64,000 nt of DNA from Aliiroseovarius subalbicans (GCF_022678625.1 NZ_JALBYQ010000001.1:1480439-1544438); one strand, 5' to 3'; shown: positions 11,481 through 20,474, numbered from the stretch's first letter. Notes: generated by a model not told the origin, from the sequence alone. A program made the numbers and translations.

Positions 11481-11513
11481 AAGGCCCGGCCCTCGCGCCG
11501 GGCCTTTTTATTT
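11481..11513. terminator. Bidirectional intrinsic terminator between RND operon and tonB
   Basis: Perfect 10-bp GC-rich stem AAGGCCCGGC (11481-11490) / GCCGGGCCTT (11497-11506) with a 6-nt loop and a following T tract. It overlaps the last codons of the minus-strand tonB and can serve both converging operons. Confidence 0.85.
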
Positions 11514-12347
11514 GGAAAAGGCGATCGTCAGATTGAAGCTGTGGCTACCTGACGCGATACCTTTTGGCGCCTTGGGCAGGCGCGCGGATTGCACGGCGCG
11601 CAGGGCGGCGCGGTCCAGCGCGGCCTCGCCCGATGATCGGGTAACGCGCACCCCGCTCAAAGCGCCCGAAGTTGAAACCGACAGGCGCAACCGCACCTGG
11701 CCTGAGGCGCGCGAGCCTTCCGGATAACGCTTGCGCCGTTCAACCCGTTGGCGAATTGATCCGCCCCATTTGCCCATCAACTGGGCCACGCGCGCGGCCG
11801 AGGGCGCATTTGCTGTGGCAGCCTTGGCCCCGCCAGCCGATCCCGCCTGCCCGCTGCCCGCTGCGCGTTGCGCGGGCTGGGCGGGTGCAGGTGTGGCGGC
11901 CGGGGCCTGACGCTCCACCTGCCGGGTTTGCGGTTGCGGTATGGGTTCGGGCGCAGGCGGCTTGGGCCGGGGTTTCGGGCGCACCTTCGGAGCCTCAGGC
12001 GTGGGCAGGTGCGGAGGGGTTGCGTCCACCTTTGGTGGTGCCTCAGGCCGGACCATGCCCGGCAGGGGCAGCGTGCCCGGCAGGCTGGGCTTTGCCGCCT
12101 CGGTCCTCACGACTGGCTCAGGTGCGGGTGGCGCGGCCAGGGCCGCAGGCGCGCGCGATACCTCGACCGGGCGGGTCCAGTCCTCGACCAGGCGCGCTAC
12201 CTGGGGCGGTGCGGCAGCCAGCGTCACAGCGCCAGCGCCCCCTGCCCCAGCAGGCGCGCCGCCATCCGGTCCGACGCCGACAAACAGCGCCACATGCACT
12301 GCCGCGGACACGCCCAAAAGGCCCGAGAATTGCACAAGCTTGCTCAT
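11508..12347 (-). CDS. tonB: TonB energy transducer
   Basis: 279-aa periplasm-spanning protein that transmits proton-motive force from ExbB/ExbD to the outer-membrane receptor. It has an N-terminal membrane anchor (FSGLLGVSAAVHVALFVGV) and a long Pro/Ala-rich spacer (residues ~85-170, with PEAPKVRPKPRPKPPAPEP). The C-terminal TonB domain includes RYPEGSRASGQVRLRLSV and GVRVTRSSGEAALDRAALRAV. It is the last gene of the riboswitch-controlled B12 operon. Its start overlaps the exbD stop by 4 nt, so it is a dedicated TonB for BtuB. Confidence 0.92.
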   Translation of the reverse strand: MSKLVQFSGLLGVSAAVHVALFVGVGPDGGAPAGAGGAGAVTLAAAPPQVARLVEDWTRPVEVSRAPAALAAPPAPEPVVRTEAAKPSLPGTLPLPGMVRPEAPPKVDATPPHLPTPEAPKVRPKPRPKPPAPEPIPQPQTRQVERQAPAATPAPAQPAQRAAGSGQAGSAGGAKAATANAPSAARVAQLMGKWGGSIRQRVERRKRYPEGSRASGQVRLRLSVSTSGALSGVRVTRSSGEAALDRAALRAVQSARLPKAPKGIASGSHSFNLTIAFSK

Positions 12348-12718
12348 CGTGGCACCGCCACAAGCTCGACCTGCACAACGCCCGCATCGTTCAAACGCGC
12401 CAGCAGCCCGGCGAAGGTCACGGCAGACAGGCCCGCATCAGCACGCAGGGTCAGGATGCCCTCGAACCCCTCAAGGGCCGCCCAGATCGCCACCTCGTCC
12501 GCCGCCCCGAAATGCAGCGCCCCGTCGGCAGAGACGAACAGAACTTCATGCCCCTCGGCCAAAGCCTCGACCAGGGTCGCGGGTGGGGCCACCGCGAAAG
12601 GGGCACGTGGTGCGATCTTCGCGGTCATCAGGAAGAAGATGAGCAACAGGAACACCACGTTGATCATCGGCAGGATGGCCTCGGTCGGGCGGCGATTGGG
12701 GGCAGAGGCAAAGTTCAT
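12344..12718 (-). CDS. exbD: ExbD/TolR-family protein (second copy)
   Basis: 125-aa ExbD-type protein. One N-terminal membrane helix (ILPMINVVFLLLIFFLM) contains the family TEAILPMINVVF start; the rest is a periplasmic domain. The ATG at 12718 (MNFASAPNRRPTEA) is chosen over the longer frame because the extra 20 residues are translated from the preceding exbD. In this copy the position of the protonatable Asp (usual PMIDVVF) is Asn (PMINVVF). The tandem ExbD pair suggests a hetero-dimeric ExbD unit. Confidence 0.88.
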   Translation of the reverse strand: MNFASAPNRRPTEAILPMINVVFLLLIFFLMTAKIAPRAPFAVAPPATLVEALAEGHEVLFVSADGALHFGAADEVAIWAALEGFEGILTLRADAGLSAVTFAGLLARLNDAGVVQVELVAVPR

Positions 12719-12722
12719 CGCG

Positions 12723-13100
12723 CTACTCCACCACCACAAGGGCGCTGAAGCCTGCCGCCTGAAGCGTGCTGGCCACATCGGTCAGCGCCTGCAAATCCGC
12801 CCCGCCGACCGGGCGCAAAACCACAACGTCCGAGGCCTCCTGCATCAGGGCAGAAAGCGCCCCGGCAAGGTCCACCAAATCAGTCGGCGTGCCGTTCAGG
12901 GCGATACCTTGCGCCCCCACGCTGACAAGGCGCGGCGGGCCGGAGTATTCACCGCCCCCGGTGCCAAGCCCCAACCGCAACGCCCGGTCCTGCCCGAATT
13001 GCGAGGCCAGCATGAAGAAGACCAGCAGGAGGAACACGATGTCGATCATCGGGGTCAGGCTGGGCCGTCGTCTGGGCCGGGGATCGGCGAAGCGGAACAT
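12723..13100 (-). CDS. exbD: ExbD/TolR-family protein (first copy)
   Basis: 126-aa ExbD-type stator component of the TonB motor. After a basic N-terminus (RFADPRPRRRPSLT) comes PMIDIVFLLLVFFMLASQF, which holds the conserved Asp that carries the proton. A short periplasmic domain with VVVLRPVGGADLQALTDV follows. The ATG at 13100 shares one base with the exbB stop (TGATG). The longer in-frame extension to 13193 lies within exbB and has no ribosome site. Confidence 0.9.
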   Translation of the reverse strand: MFRFADPRPRRRPSLTPMIDIVFLLLVFFMLASQFGQDRALRLGLGTGGGEYSGPPRLVSVGAQGIALNGTPTDLVDLAGALSALMQEASDVVVLRPVGGADLQALTDVASTLQAAGFSALVVVE

Positions 13101-13738
13101 CAGGCAGCAGGGCCATTTGGCGCATAGGCGAACAGGCGGCCAGCGATGTCTTCCATGTCGATCTGCACCCGCTCCACCACGCTTTCGAACCATGACAGTG
13201 CCATCGCGGCGGGGATCGCGACCGCCATGCCGGCCGCCGTGGTCAAAAGCGCCTGCCAGATGCCACCGGCCAGAACCGCCGGGTCCGCCCCTGCACCGCT
13301 GTCCTGCAGTGACTGGAACGCCTCGATCATGCCCAGCACGGTGCCCAACAGGCCGATCAGGGGCGCGATCGTGGCGATCAGCTCCAGCGCGCGCAGGCCC
13401 TGTCGCATATCGGCCAACTCGCCCTTGGCGATGCGGGTGGTCTCCTGCTCGGCTGTTGCCCGGTCAAAGCGCGGGTTCAGAACGGCGCCGATCGCCGCCG
13501 CCGCCAGGCGGGCCCGAATACCAGGACGGGCCGGAAGCGCGGCCTGCGCGGCCTCGGCGTCGCCCGCACACCACAGTGCCACCACCGCATCGGTCGCCTG
13601 CCCACGCCACACGCCCAGCGCCCAGAACTGCATCAACCGCCACAGGATCAAGGCCAGCGTCAGCACCGACAGGACGGCAATCGCCCACAAGGCCGGACCG
13701 CCACGGGTGAGGAACTCGATCAAGGATGAGAGCGTCAT
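13100..13738 (-). CDS. exbB: ExbB/TolQ/MotA-family proton channel
   Basis: 212-aa inner-membrane protein that forms the ExbB pentamer of the TonB motor. It has three TM segments: ALWAIAVLSVLTLALILW near the N-terminus, then IATIAPLIGLLGTVLGMIEAF and the GIWQALLTTAAGMAVAIPAAMAL region, the typical MotA/TolQ/ExbB core. It follows cbiZ with a 4-nt overlap (13735-13738) and precedes the first exbD. Operon membership dedicates this motor to B12 uptake. Confidence 0.92.
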   Translation of the reverse strand: MTLSSLIEFLTRGGPALWAIAVLSVLTLALILWRLMQFWALGVWRGQATDAVVALWCAGDAEAAQAALPARPGIRARLAAAAIGAVLNPRFDRATAEQETTRIAKGELADMRQGLRALELIATIAPLIGLLGTVLGMIEAFQSLQDSGAGADPAVLAGGIWQALLTTAAGMAVAIPAAMALSWFESVVERVQIDMEDIAGRLFAYAPNGPAA

Positions 13739-14403
13739 GTCGGGGATCCTTCCAGATCGTGATTGCCGCGAAAACTATGCGCGATCCAGTGTTTGGTGCC
13801 GTCGAGGATGACGTCATAGACTGCGCGGCCCAGCGCCTCGCCCACCTCGGTGTGCAGCCCGGCAAAGGGCTGGTCGCCCTCGGGTGCGGCCACGGCGATG
13901 CAATCGGTGCCGGTCCCGGTGGCAATCCCTGTGGGAAGGGAAAACCCCGCCTCCATCACCGCCGCCGTGCGGGCCTGCGTGGCGATCGACATCGCCTCAA
14001 GCAGCGCGGCCTGGGTCAGCCCCTCGGACACGCGAATGCCGATGTTGATCGTGCCCCAGTCGCGGCGGGAGTAATCCACCCGGTGGCCCACGCGCTCGGC
14101 ATTCGACAGTCCCACGGTCGCGGTCACATCGACGCGCACATCACCCACGCGGGCTTGGCCCTCATGATGCGCCGACACATCGCGCGACGTCAGCATCGCC
14201 ACTGCGTTTTGCCTATCGCATGCGGCCAGCGCGTCACGCAACCACACAGCAACATCCAGATCGGGGGTCAGGTCCGCATTGCGCACCTCGCGCCACAAAA
14301 GGTGCCGGGCGGTGACAAAACCGGGGCGGTTCAGCGCCCAGCTGAGCACCTGCATCTCGGCGCCCAGGTCCATCTCCAACCAGGGGGCGGTCAGCGTCAG
14401 CAT
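13735..14403 (-). CDS. cbiZ: Adenosylcobinamide amidohydrolase
   Basis: 222-aa CbiZ-family enzyme. It removes the aminopropanol arm from adenosylcobinamide to give adenosylcobyric acid, so imported incomplete corrinoids can be remade into the cell's own B12. The family core is visible: RDALAACDRQNAVAMLTSRDV, DVTATVGLSNAERVG and TINIGIRVSEGLTQAALLEA, with C-terminal ATGTGTDCIAVA. The ATG at 14403 shares a base with the btuD stop (TGATG); the 53-residue longer frame overlaps btuD and is rejected. Its place between the ABC importer and ExbB supports a salvage role. Confidence 0.9.
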   Translation of the reverse strand: MLTLTAPWLEMDLGAEMQVLSWALNRPGFVTARHLLWREVRNADLTPDLDVAVWLRDALAACDRQNAVAMLTSRDVSAHHEGQARVGDVRVDVTATVGLSNAERVGHRVDYSRRDWGTINIGIRVSEGLTQAALLEAMSIATQARTAAVMEAGFSLPTGIATGTGTDCIAVAAPEGDQPFAGLHTEVGEALGRAVYDVILDGTKHWIAHSFRGNHDLEGSPT

Positions 14404-15140
14404 CACAGCACCTCCAGCGGTTGGAATACCGGGCCATCGTCGGTCTGCCCGTGCCAGACCGACACGCCGAACGCGCGCGCCATATTGTCCGGAGTCAGCA
14501 CGGCCTCGGGCATGCCATCGGCCATGACGCCGCCCTCGGCCAGCAGGATCAGGCGGGTGCAATGACGCGCGGCCAGGCCCAGATCGTGCAATGACACCAG
14601 GGCCGCGCGGCCCTCCTGTGCAAGTTCGGCAAAGACGCTCATGGTCGAGATCTGATGCGCCGGGTCCAGTCCGGCAATTGGCTCATCCGCCATCAAAAGC
14701 GGCGTGTCCTGCGCCAAAGCGCGGGCGATCAATGCGCGGGCCTGTTCGCCGCCCGACAGGCGCGAGGCCGCGCGGCCGCGAAACGGCTCAAGCCCCATCC
14801 GGGCCATGGCAACATCGGTCGCATCGGTGTCAGCCGCCCCACCCCTAGCCTGCGTGCCCAGCGCCACCAGGTTCTCCACCGGGATCGGCCAGGCGATTTC
14901 GCGCGCTTGCGGCATCCAGGCCACCGCACGGGCGCGCGCCTGCGCGGACAGCCCGGCCAGAGAGCTGTCGCCCTCGCTGGCGATCAGCCCCAAAGCGGCG
15001 CGCATCAGGGTGGTCTTGCCCGCACCATTCGGGCCGATCAACCCGACGAACTCACCGGGCTGGATGTCCAGCGTCACGCCTTCGAAGATCGAACGGTCGC
15101 GCAGGGTGACCGAGAAGTCTTTCAGGGACAGAACGCTCAT
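14403..15140 (-). CDS. btuD: Vitamin B12 ABC importer, ATP-binding subunit
   Basis: 245-aa ABC ATPase of the FecCD/BtuCD group. It shows Walker A GPNGAGKTT, signature LSGGEQARALIARAL, Walker B PLLMADEPIAGLDP and an H-loop SLHDLGLA. It powers corrinoid movement through BtuC. It overlaps btuC by 4 nt upstream and cbiZ by 1 nt downstream. Sequence alone does not separate B12 from siderophore importers of this class; the riboswitch and cbiZ decide the substrate. Confidence 0.9.
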   Translation of the reverse strand: MSVLSLKDFSVTLRDRSIFEGVTLDIQPGEFVGLIGPNGAGKTTLMRAALGLIASEGDSSLAGLSAQARARAVAWMPQAREIAWPIPVENLVALGTQARGGAADTDATDVAMARMGLEPFRGRAASRLSGGEQARALIARALAQDTPLLMADEPIAGLDPAHQISTMSVFAELAQEGRAALVSLHDLGLAARHCTRLILLAEGGVMADGMPEAVLTPDNMARAFGVSVWHGQTDDGPVFQPLEVL

Positions 15141-16120
15141 GCCAACCCCCGCCGTGTCTTGTAGATCAAGTGCAAAAACAGCGGCGCACCGACCAGCGCG
15201 GTAACAACGCCCAGTTTCAGATCACGCTCAGGCAGGATCACCCGCACCGCGATATCCGCCGCCTGCAGCATGATCGCGCCGCCCAATCCCGAGGCCCAGA
15301 GCAGCCGCGAGGGTTGCGCGCCCACAAATGGGCGCAGGATGTGCGGCACGACAAGGCCGACAAAGCCGATTGCGCCCGCCACGGCGGTCGATCCACCGAC
15401 GATGCAGGCCACGCCCACGACCAGAACCAGCCGCAGGCGGGACAGGTTGATCCCCATCGTCTGCGCCGCGTCTTCGCCAAGCGTCAGTGCGTCCAGACCG
15501 CGCGCCTGGCTGACCAACAAGGCCGCGCCGACAAACGCGAAAGGCAGCAACAGCCAGACATGCACGATCGAACGATCCGCCAGCGATCCCATCATCCAGA
15601 ACACGATCTCACTGGCTGCAAACGGGTTCGGCGACAGGTTCAGCACCAGCGACGTCAGCGCGCCCGCAAGGGCGGACATCGCGATCCCGGCCAGGATCAG
15701 CGTCAATGATCCACCCTGCGAGCCCGCAAAGCCCAGCACCAGGAACACGCCGATCAGCGCGCCTGCCAGGGCGGCAAGCGGCAGGCCCAGCGACAGGCTG
15801 GCAGCCAGACCCGCGTGGATCGCCACCACCGCGCCCAGCGCGGCCGTCGAAGAGACACCGATCAGGCCGGGTTCAGCAAGCGGGTTACGCAAGTATCCTT
15901 GAAGCGCTGCGCCCGACAGGCCCAGCCCGCCACCGATCAGCACCGCCAGGATCGCGCGCGGCAGACGGATTTCGCGCATGATCAGTGTCAGCGGGCTGCC
16001 ATCCCCAGCGACCAGCGCCACAAGGCTGTCAACCGGGCCGATCTGGGCCGGTCCGACCACCAGGCTGATGACGAACAGCGCGACCATGCCAAGGGTTAGG
16101 ATCACGAACAATCGGCTCAT
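15137..16120 (-). CDS. btuC: Vitamin B12 ABC importer, permease subunit
   Basis: 327-aa FecCD-family permease with about ten predicted membrane helices (for example LGMVALFVISLVVGP, ALVAIHAG-type and FVGAALLVSQA stretches). Family signatures LSGAALQGYLRNPLAEPGLIGVS (given here in part) and GFVGLVVPHILR, the coupling-helix region that meets BtuD, are visible. The ATG at 16120 (MSRLFVIL) is preferred: it overlaps the btuF stop by 4 nt, while the longer frame lies inside btuF. Confidence 0.9.
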   Translation of the reverse strand: MSRLFVILTLGMVALFVISLVVGPAQIGPVDSLVALVAGDGSPLTLIMREIRLPRAILAVLIGGGLGLSGAALQGYLRNPLAEPGLIGVSSTAALGAVVAIHAGLAASLSLGLPLAALAGALIGVFLVLGFAGSQGGSLTLILAGIAMSALAGALTSLVLNLSPNPFAASEIVFWMMGSLADRSIVHVWLLLPFAFVGAALLVSQARGLDALTLGEDAAQTMGINLSRLRLVLVVGVACIVGGSTAVAGAIGFVGLVVPHILRPFVGAQPSRLLWASGLGGAIMLQAADIAVRVILPERDLKLGVVTALVGAPLFLHLIYKTRRGLA

Positions 16121-16965
16121 TCGCTTGCCTCCTGCAAAGCGCGGCGGTCGGCCACCAGGCTTTCGACTGCGGCCAGAACATGTGGCGTGCCGCAGACCCA
16201 TTGCTGATCGGACATGGTCGCGCGGCGCTGATGGCTGCGCAGGGTTGCGATGGCGGGATGTTTCAAAATATCCTCGGAGCGCGAGGCGCCGGGATAGGGC
16301 TGCGAAGTGATGACCAGATCAGGTTCAGCCATGATCAGAAGCTCCATCGGCAATACGCCCCCATACGGAATGCCCGCCCGCGTCGCGATATTTTCAAACC
16401 CGGCGGCCAGCAGGATCTGACCGGACAGGGAATGTTCCCCCGTCGTATAGCCGTTGGCGGAATAGAGCGCTGCCGTTAAAGGCGTCGCCACGTCCTCGCG
16501 CAGGGTGGTCAGGCGCGTCTCGAACGTCGCCGCCATCTCTTCACCCACCCTATCGCGCCCCAGCGCGGCACCAATGGTGCGCATGTTGGCCGCCACGTCC
16601 TGCATCGACTGCGCGAACGGCAGGCGCAGCACGGGCACGCCCAGACGCTCCAGCATCTCGACCGCATTGCCGCGGGAATACTGCCCTGCCAGCACAAGGT
16701 CGGGGGCCAGAAGGTAAATCTCTTCGGCGCGTCCGAAATTCATCGGATAGGTCGCCGCCTCATCGACCATCGCGGACACTAAAGGGTCACTGGCGATGTT
16801 CGAGATGGAAATCAGCTGGCCTGGGGATGCCAGAAGCATGGCCAGCTGATCGGTGCACAGGTTCATCGAAACGACCCGTTTGGGGGTGTCGGCAAACCCG
16901 GCACCCGCGTTGGCCGCCCCGAAGACCAGGGCAGCCAGGCATCTTATGACGCTAGAAACGCGCAC
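16117..16965 (-). CDS. btuF: Corrinoid-binding periplasmic protein
   Basis: 282-aa class III solute-binding protein with a signal peptide (RVSSVIRCLAALVFGAANAGAGFA). It has the usual two-lobed signature (PKRVVSMNLCTDQLAMLLA, EEIYLLAPDLVLAGQY). The start is a GTG whose codon overlaps the btuB 3' end by 14 nt; no ATG is available nearby. It hands corrinoids from BtuB to BtuCD in the periplasm. Siderophore binding would be the alternative, but the operon carries a cobalamin riboswitch. Confidence 0.88.
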   Translation of the reverse strand: MRVSSVIRCLAALVFGAANAGAGFADTPKRVVSMNLCTDQLAMLLASPGQLISISNIASDPLVSAMVDEAATYPMNFGRAEEIYLLAPDLVLAGQYSRGNAVEMLERLGVPVLRLPFAQSMQDVAANMRTIGAALGRDRVGEEMAATFETRLTTLREDVATPLTAALYSANGYTTGEHSLSGQILLAAGFENIATRAGIPYGGVLPMELLIMAEPDLVITSQPYPGASRSEDILKHPAIATLRSHQRRATMSDQQWVCGTPHVLAAVESLVADRRALQEASE

Positions 16966-18784
16966 TCAGCCCCACGAACGCGGACCGGCCCGGCGTGTTG
17001 TATCCGCCAGCGGTTTCATAGTCTTCGCCCAGCAGGTTCTCGACCCGCAGGTTCACCGCCCAATCGTCGTTGATCGCGTATTCAGCAGTCAGCCCGACAA
17101 GGGTATAATCGCCTACCTTGTGACCCGGCAGCGCATAGACGCTGGGGATCACATCGGCGGCGTGTTGCAGGGTAAGAGCGGCCGACAGCACATCCGTGAT
17201 CTCGGCCTCAATCCCCAGCGTGATCATGTGCTTGGGTAGACGCGCCAGCTGCGCCCCTGTGGCGTCGCTGGCCAGGTTGAACGTATAGGCGCCGTTCAGC
17301 TTCACCCGATCGCTTGTCGCGTATTGCCCGGACAGTTCAACGCCTTTCGAGGTGAAGCTGCGCGTCTCGAAACAGCCATAGGTGCTGATGCAGCGGGTCG
17401 AAGCGGCATCATAGAAGATCTGGTTCGCGATCTCGTTGTAAAACAACGTCGCCTTCACGAAATCATCGCCGCCCAGGCGCCGCTCGACGCCCAGTTCCAG
17501 GTTCAAGCTCTCTTCGGGCTGGAACGCCGGGTTGCCGTCATAGGTGTTCAGCTCATACAGCGATGGCGCGCGAAATCCGGTGCCCGCCTGGGCGCGGATG
17601 ATCCAGTCGTCGCTGGGCCGCCAGGCGGCGGCAATCCGGCCCGAAGTCATCGGGTCGAAGTTCGACGGCATGTCGTGTCGCAGGCTCACCACCACGTCCA
17701 GCGCATCGGAAGGCGACAGCGCGGCTTCGGCGAACAGCGCCGTGGTGTCCGCCGCCAGGGTCTCGACTCCACCAAAGCTGTTGCGGGTTTCGGCATTTTC
17801 TGCCGTGTAGTCGGCGCCGAAGGTCACATCGGCCATGCCAATCTGCATATTGCCTTCATAGGCCAGCGCGTTCCGCGCGCCGAAGAAATAGGCGTAGTAC
17901 CCGGTGTCGTCGCGCGTCGTCGTCATGCGCGCGGCCGAGATCTTGTGATCCACGGCCCCGGTCGCGAACTCGGCAAACACGCGGCCCGCGCGGCTTGCCG
18001 TTTCGGTGTTGCCGGTCGGGTCGGCCAAAGCGCTGTCATAGTCGACAAGGCTGTCGGTCGACATGGCGGCGAACCCGACCAAGATGTTGTCGGTCAACTG
18101 ATGCGAGGCCGTCAGGTTCAACTGGGTGGCGTCATAGCCGTCCGCCTCGTCATTGCCCACCCGTGCCGAAAAGCCGTCGGTCTTGATCTTCGAGGCGGTA
18201 AACGCCAGCTCGCTGCGGTCGTTGCGAAAGCCCAGGTTCACGTTGCCCACAAGCGTGTTGTAGCTGCCGAACTCGGTCGTGACCTCGCCCGAGAACCCGT
18301 CGACCTCGGGCCGCCAGGTTTCAATCGCGACAACGCCGCCGACCGCACCCTGGCCGAAACGGGCCGATTGGCCGCCCTTGAGAAGCTCGATCCGGCCCAG
18401 ACCCGCGCCGGTCAGACCGCCCCAGGAAAACCCGTTTCCGGTGCTGGCCGGGTCCGTCATGTTGATGCCGTTCACAAAAACCGGCAGGTAGGACGCGCCA
18501 AGGCCGCGCACTTTCAGCGTTGCCAGCTGCCCGGTGCCGCCGTTGTTGGTGACCGACACCCCCGGCAGGGTGGTGAAATAGCGCGCGATCTGGGCGCTGG
18601 TCTGGCCCTTCAGCGCGTCGCCGGTGACCACCTCGACCGTGGTGCCGCTGTTTTCCAGCCGGGTTTCTTCGGCGTTGGAGATCACGGTGATCGTGCCAAG
18701 ATCAAAGGCGTCCTGCGCCATGACCAAGGAGGGAACCAGCACGGCCAGCGTAAGGGCCGCGGTGGAGCGTTTCAAGTGAGACAT
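16952..18784 (-). CDS. btuB: TonB-dependent outer-membrane cobalamin receptor
   Basis: 610-aa 22-strand beta-barrel receptor. After a signal peptide (SLVMAQDAFDLG end) comes a TonB-box-like TITVISNAEETRL, then a plug domain (GTGQLATLKVRGLGASYLPV, GRIELLKGGQSARFG). The barrel ends in the classic terminal aromatic (GLSARF). The ATG at 18784 is chosen because it begins a good signal peptide; the upstream in-frame extension runs back through the riboswitch and is not translated. First gene of the B12 operon. Confidence 0.93.
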   Translation of the reverse strand: MSHLKRSTAALTLAVLVPSLVMAQDAFDLGTITVISNAEETRLENSGTTVEVVTGDALKGQTSAQIARYFTTLPGVSVTNNGGTGQLATLKVRGLGASYLPVFVNGINMTDPASTGNGFSWGGLTGAGLGRIELLKGGQSARFGQGAVGGVVAIETWRPEVDGFSGEVTTEFGSYNTLVGNVNLGFRNDRSELAFTASKIKTDGFSARVGNDEADGYDATQLNLTASHQLTDNILVGFAAMSTDSLVDYDSALADPTGNTETASRAGRVFAEFATGAVDHKISAARMTTTRDDTGYYAYFFGARNALAYEGNMQIGMADVTFGADYTAENAETRNSFGGVETLAADTTALFAEAALSPSDALDVVVSLRHDMPSNFDPMTSGRIAAAWRPSDDWIIRAQAGTGFRAPSLYELNTYDGNPAFQPEESLNLELGVERRLGGDDFVKATLFYNEIANQIFYDAASTRCISTYGCFETRSFTSKGVELSGQYATSDRVKLNGAYTFNLASDATGAQLARLPKHMITLGIEAEITDVLSAALTLQHAADVIPSVYALPGHKVGDYTLVGLTAEYAINDDWAVNLRVENLLGEDYETAGGYNTPGRSAFVGLSARF

Positions 18785-18929
18785 CTTCTGTCCTTCCAAA
18801 CCCGGTTTTGCCGGGCGATTTTGTTGATGGTCTTTGGAAGGATCGGATCCTTCGCAGACGGCGAGAATGCCACCACGACGGAAGGTCCGTTGTTGCCATC
18901 GCGCCCCGCGACAGAACAGGGTGAACACC

Positions 18930-19090
18930 TCGGCAGGTCTCCTGACTCGCAGCTCTGCGCTCTGTCGGGCCTTCCCATCCCATCTGGGGACAGTGGCATA
19001 ATCCAACACAGCTCGCCGCTTACAGTTGCGGGGGCAGTCGCGGGATAGTCGAAGATCGACGCACCGCGTTCCCATTTCACCAGACGCCTG
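18930..19090 (-). promoter_or_regulatory. Cobalamin riboswitch
   Basis: Read on the minus strand, the region holds the conserved AdoCbl riboswitch elements in order: AAATGGGAAC, GCGACTGCCCCCGCAACTG (19 nt, includes the J-region), GTAAGCGG, the B12-box part GCCACTG, GGGAAGGC and GAGTCAGGAGACCTGCCG. The distance from its 3' edge to the btuB ATG is about 145 nt, enough for an expression platform. AdoCbl should shut off the whole btuB-to-tonB transcript. Edges are approximate. Confidence 0.95.
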
Positions 19091-19164
19091 AGCGCCCGGA
19101 CCGAAGCCTTTCCCATCTAGCCCCGGGTCTGAGTCGGGTCAAGCGCGGAAAGGCGTGTGCCGTG

Positions 19165-19677
19165 TCAGTCGTCTGGGTAGGATATCTTGAACTGAACGGT
19201 CTCCAACCCCGGATTGACCTGGGTGATATCGCCGTTCGAGCGATGATCGAAGGTCAGCGCGTAGCGCATGCCGCTGGCGGTCTCATACCCCACTTCGATG
19301 CCCGAACGGAACTCCAGCCGGTGCCCCAAAACCGGGCCTTGGTCCCGCAGATAAACACCGGGCATGAAGTTGAGTTGCACATAGAACCCAGTGTTGAAAA
19401 AGAAATAATCGTTGGCGACTCCCAGACCAGCCCACAGGTCACCCTGAGAGGTCGCGGACAGACCTGCCACGGGCTGAAACGGCCCATAGCTTCGTGCAAG
19501 TTCGTGGCGCGTATACTGCTCGGTTCCGATGTCGTTGCCCTGAAAGAAAACCGGGCCCGAGGCCGAGGCCACGCGCGCCGGGGCATCGCGGACCGCCAGG
19601 CAGCCGACGTCGCAATGGTTGTTCACCATGTCGGCAATGCCGAACATCGCCGCCATTACGGCCAATGTGCCATCCAT
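19165..19677 (-). CDS. pagL: PagL-like lipid A 3-O-deacylase (acyloxyacyl hydrolase)
   Basis: 170-aa outer-membrane beta-barrel enzyme that removes the 3-O-acyl chain of lipid A. The C-terminal active-site motif FDHRSNG carries the catalytic His-x-Ser of PagL, and alternating aromatic beta-strands precede it (YFFFNTGFYVQLNFMPGVYL). The ATG at 19677 is preceded by agaggg at good spacing; a TTG 21 nt upstream is the alternative. It stands alone between the B12 riboswitch and the RraA gene. The short N-terminus is a weak signal peptide, so the start remains slightly uncertain. Confidence 0.8.
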   Translation of the reverse strand: MDGTLAVMAAMFGIADMVNNHCDVGCLAVRDAPARVASASGPVFFQGNDIGTEQYTRHELARSYGPFQPVAGLSATSQGDLWAGLGVANDYFFFNTGFYVQLNFMPGVYLRDQGPVLGHRLEFRSGIEVGYETASGMRYALTFDHRSNGDITQVNPGLETVQFKISYPDD

Positions 19678-19778
19678 ACGGGTTACCCTCTGCTGCAATC
19701 ACCTGCGCAAGCGCCGACTGTATACTGCGCCGCCCCGCGCGGGTCACTGGCAAAAGAAGGCGGCCGGCGGGGGAACGC

Positions 19779-20474
19779 TCAGGTGCGGCTTTTCTCAAAA
19801 GCGGCCCAGGCCTTTTCGAATTGCTCGATGTCGAACCCCTCGGCGCGAGCGGGCTCCAGAATCAGCTTTTCAGTCTCCAGAAGCTTCAGGATTGCGTCCT
19901 CAAGGTCAGGCAGGACTTCGGGCGGGATTACAAGTGCGCCGTGGCGGTCTGCGTGCACAAGATCACCGTCGGAGACCTCCAGGCCAAAAACAGAGACCGG
20001 AGTGCCGATTTCCCGCACGTGCACAAACCCGTGGCTGGGGCCAATCGAACCCGCCACCACCGGAAAGCCCTCGGGCAGGTCACCCAGGTCACGCATGACG
20101 CCATTGGTAAGCGCCCCGGACATACCAAACCCTTTGTGCACGCTTGTGTTGATTTCGCCCCAATATGCGCCGACCGCGTCGGGGAAATCCAGATCTTCGA
20201 TCACCGCGACAGCCGGGCGAGGGCCTTCGGCCATATGCCGATAGTACGCCATGCGCCGCGCCCTGATCACCTTGGGCTTCTCGCTTGGTGCGAAAGCCGC
20301 AGCAATTTTGGCGGTGCGCGCATAGCCCACCAACGCCGGTTCATCAGGCGCGCTGCACAGCATGGTGCCACGGGTGAAGGCGTCAAAACCGCGTTTGCCC
20401 TGGGCCACCTCAATGGCATTGCAGACGGTGGGCGTATCCACCCGTTTCAAAAGCGTCAGAAGAGTGTCGTTCAT
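19779..20474 (-). CDS. RraA-family protein
   Basis: 231-aa RraA-like protein, the same fold as GalC at position 1. Core segments are LVGYARTAKI, GAYWGEINTSVHKGFGMSGALTNG (in part), VMRDLGDLPEGFPVVAG (the Arg-Asp of the metal/substrate site) and GDLVHADRHGALVIP. Proteins of this type are 4-hydroxy-4-methyl-2-oxoglutarate or related aldolases, oxaloacetate decarboxylases or RNase E inhibitors. The RraA domain alone does not choose. No aromatic gene is adjacent, so I do not give a symbol. Confidence 0.82.
   Translation of the reverse strand: MNDTLLTLLKRVDTPTVCNAIEVAQGKRGFDAFTRGTMLCSAPDEPALVGYARTAKIAAAFAPSEKPKVIRARRMAYYRHMAEGPRPAVAVIEDLDFPDAVGAYWGEINTSVHKGFGMSGALTNGVMRDLGDLPEGFPVVAGSIGPSHGFVHVREIGTPVSVFGLEVSDGDLVHADRHGALVIPPEVLPDLEDAILKLLETEKLILEPARAEGFDIEQFEKAWAAFEKSRT

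Noticed and set aside
18785..19075. Long in-frame extension of btuB
   Set aside because: It runs through the cobalamin riboswitch; the signal peptide begins at 18784.
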